A DNA stretch of 14,170 nt from an uncultured Flavobacteriales bacterium (lineage in GTDB: Bacteria; Bacteroidota; Bacteroidia; Flavobacteriales; CALTNV01), in assembly GCA_943845485.1 (NCBI GenBank), contig CALTNV010000004.1, positions 1 to 14,170 on the forward strand, read 5' to 3'. Below, piece after piece: positions 14,044 to 14,170 of the stretch (position 1 is its first letter; the number at the start of each line of letters is the position of its first letter). The notes beneath the pieces were generated by a model. It worked only from the letters and a program-made list of their open reading frames with translations, was not told the DNA's origin and did no database searches. The translations under genes were made by a program, and so were the position numbers.

Positions 14044-14170
14044 CTATTCTTTAATAAACTTTCCGCTTTCGGTTTTACCTGCTAACTGAATGTGATAAAT
14101 ATAAACGCCATGTTCTAAACCAGAAACATCAATAGTCGACTGATTTTTAACTAACTTTACAAACATTTGT
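14044..14170 (-). CDS. Type IX secretion C-terminal sorting domain protein (3' end only)
   Basis: This is the partial 3' end of a minus-strand gene whose start lies beyond the right edge. Reading from 14169, 41 codons end at TAG (14046-14044). The translation includes VSGLEHGVYIYHIQLAGKT followed by ESGKFIKE, the classic end of the type A sorting domain recognised by the type IX secretion system (SGLxxGxYxY, then GKFIKE). The protein is therefore probably secreted or anchored on the cell surface. The cargo domain is not in the window, so its activity is unknown. Confidence 0.88.
   Translation of the reverse strand, partial: QMFVKLVKNQSTIDVSGLEHGVYIYHIQLAGKTESGKFIKE

Noticed and set aside
1..14170. 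CRISPR arrays, tRNA/rRNA genes, insertion sequences, prophage or attachment sites
   Set aside because: No spaced direct repeats, no tRNA-like cloverleaf, no transposase-like coding sequence and no flanking target duplications were seen by eye on either strand.

Overview
The window is AT-rich and looks like chromosomal DNA from a member of the Bacteroidota, most likely the Flavobacteriia. The evidence is a -33/-7 promoter of the TTG-N20-TAnnTTTG kind, A/T-rich leaders without Shine-Dalgarno sequences, a type IX secretion C-terminal sorting domain at the right edge, a two-component-regulator-propeller sensor, and the gene content (rpsF-rpsR-rplI, gatA, tatA, murB, sanA-like). No genus can be named from the sequence alone.

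Layout, left to right. (1) 1-1230, minus strand: the rpsF-rpsR-rplI ribosomal operon, with its own promoter and a clean terminator. (2) 1232-2890, minus strand: tatA then gatA, 24 bp apart, reading toward rpsF; gatA appears to start at TTG. (3) 2946-9700, minus strand: a tight run of glycosyltransferase, a 1294-residue membrane sensor-adenylate cyclase-HD protein, and a SulP-STAS anion transporter, with gaps of 13 and 6 bp. (4) 9745-12277, plus strand: a compact cell-envelope operon of a FemAB/GNAT-like acyltransferase, murB and a SanA/DUF218 protein, with 2-bp gaps. (5) 12281-13989, minus strand: an ECF sigma factor, anti-sigma factor and periplasmic sensor operon with a related short intergenic element on each side. 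(6) 14044-14170, minus strand: the last 41 codons of a T9SS-exported protein.

The most interesting signal is in region 5. The two flanking elements, at 12281-12389 and 13888-13989, read on the minus strand as small-RNA genes. Each has a -24/-12 (sigma-54-like) TTGGCACG-N4-TTG promoter, a 5' hairpin beginning about where transcription should start, a 25-nt linker with 24 of 25 bases identical, and a GC-containing hairpin followed by a T-run. The linker is the complement of an A-rich leader plus ATG AAA AAA, the usual start of Met-Lys-Lys signal-peptide genes in these bacteria. This suggests a pair of antisense regulators of secreted-protein translation placed around an envelope-stress-type ECF operon. 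The target and sigma-54 parts are inference.

The sigma gene has an apparent single-base frameshift near an A7 run. A duplicated ECF-type promoter motif (AAACC-N16-GTC(T/A)AA) precedes both the sigma and anti-sigma genes. The cyclase protein is also notable: fourteen propeller repeats, a Y_Y_Y domain, one membrane helix, a complete class III adenylate cyclase and a C-terminal HD domain are fused in one chain, directly upstream of an anion transporter.
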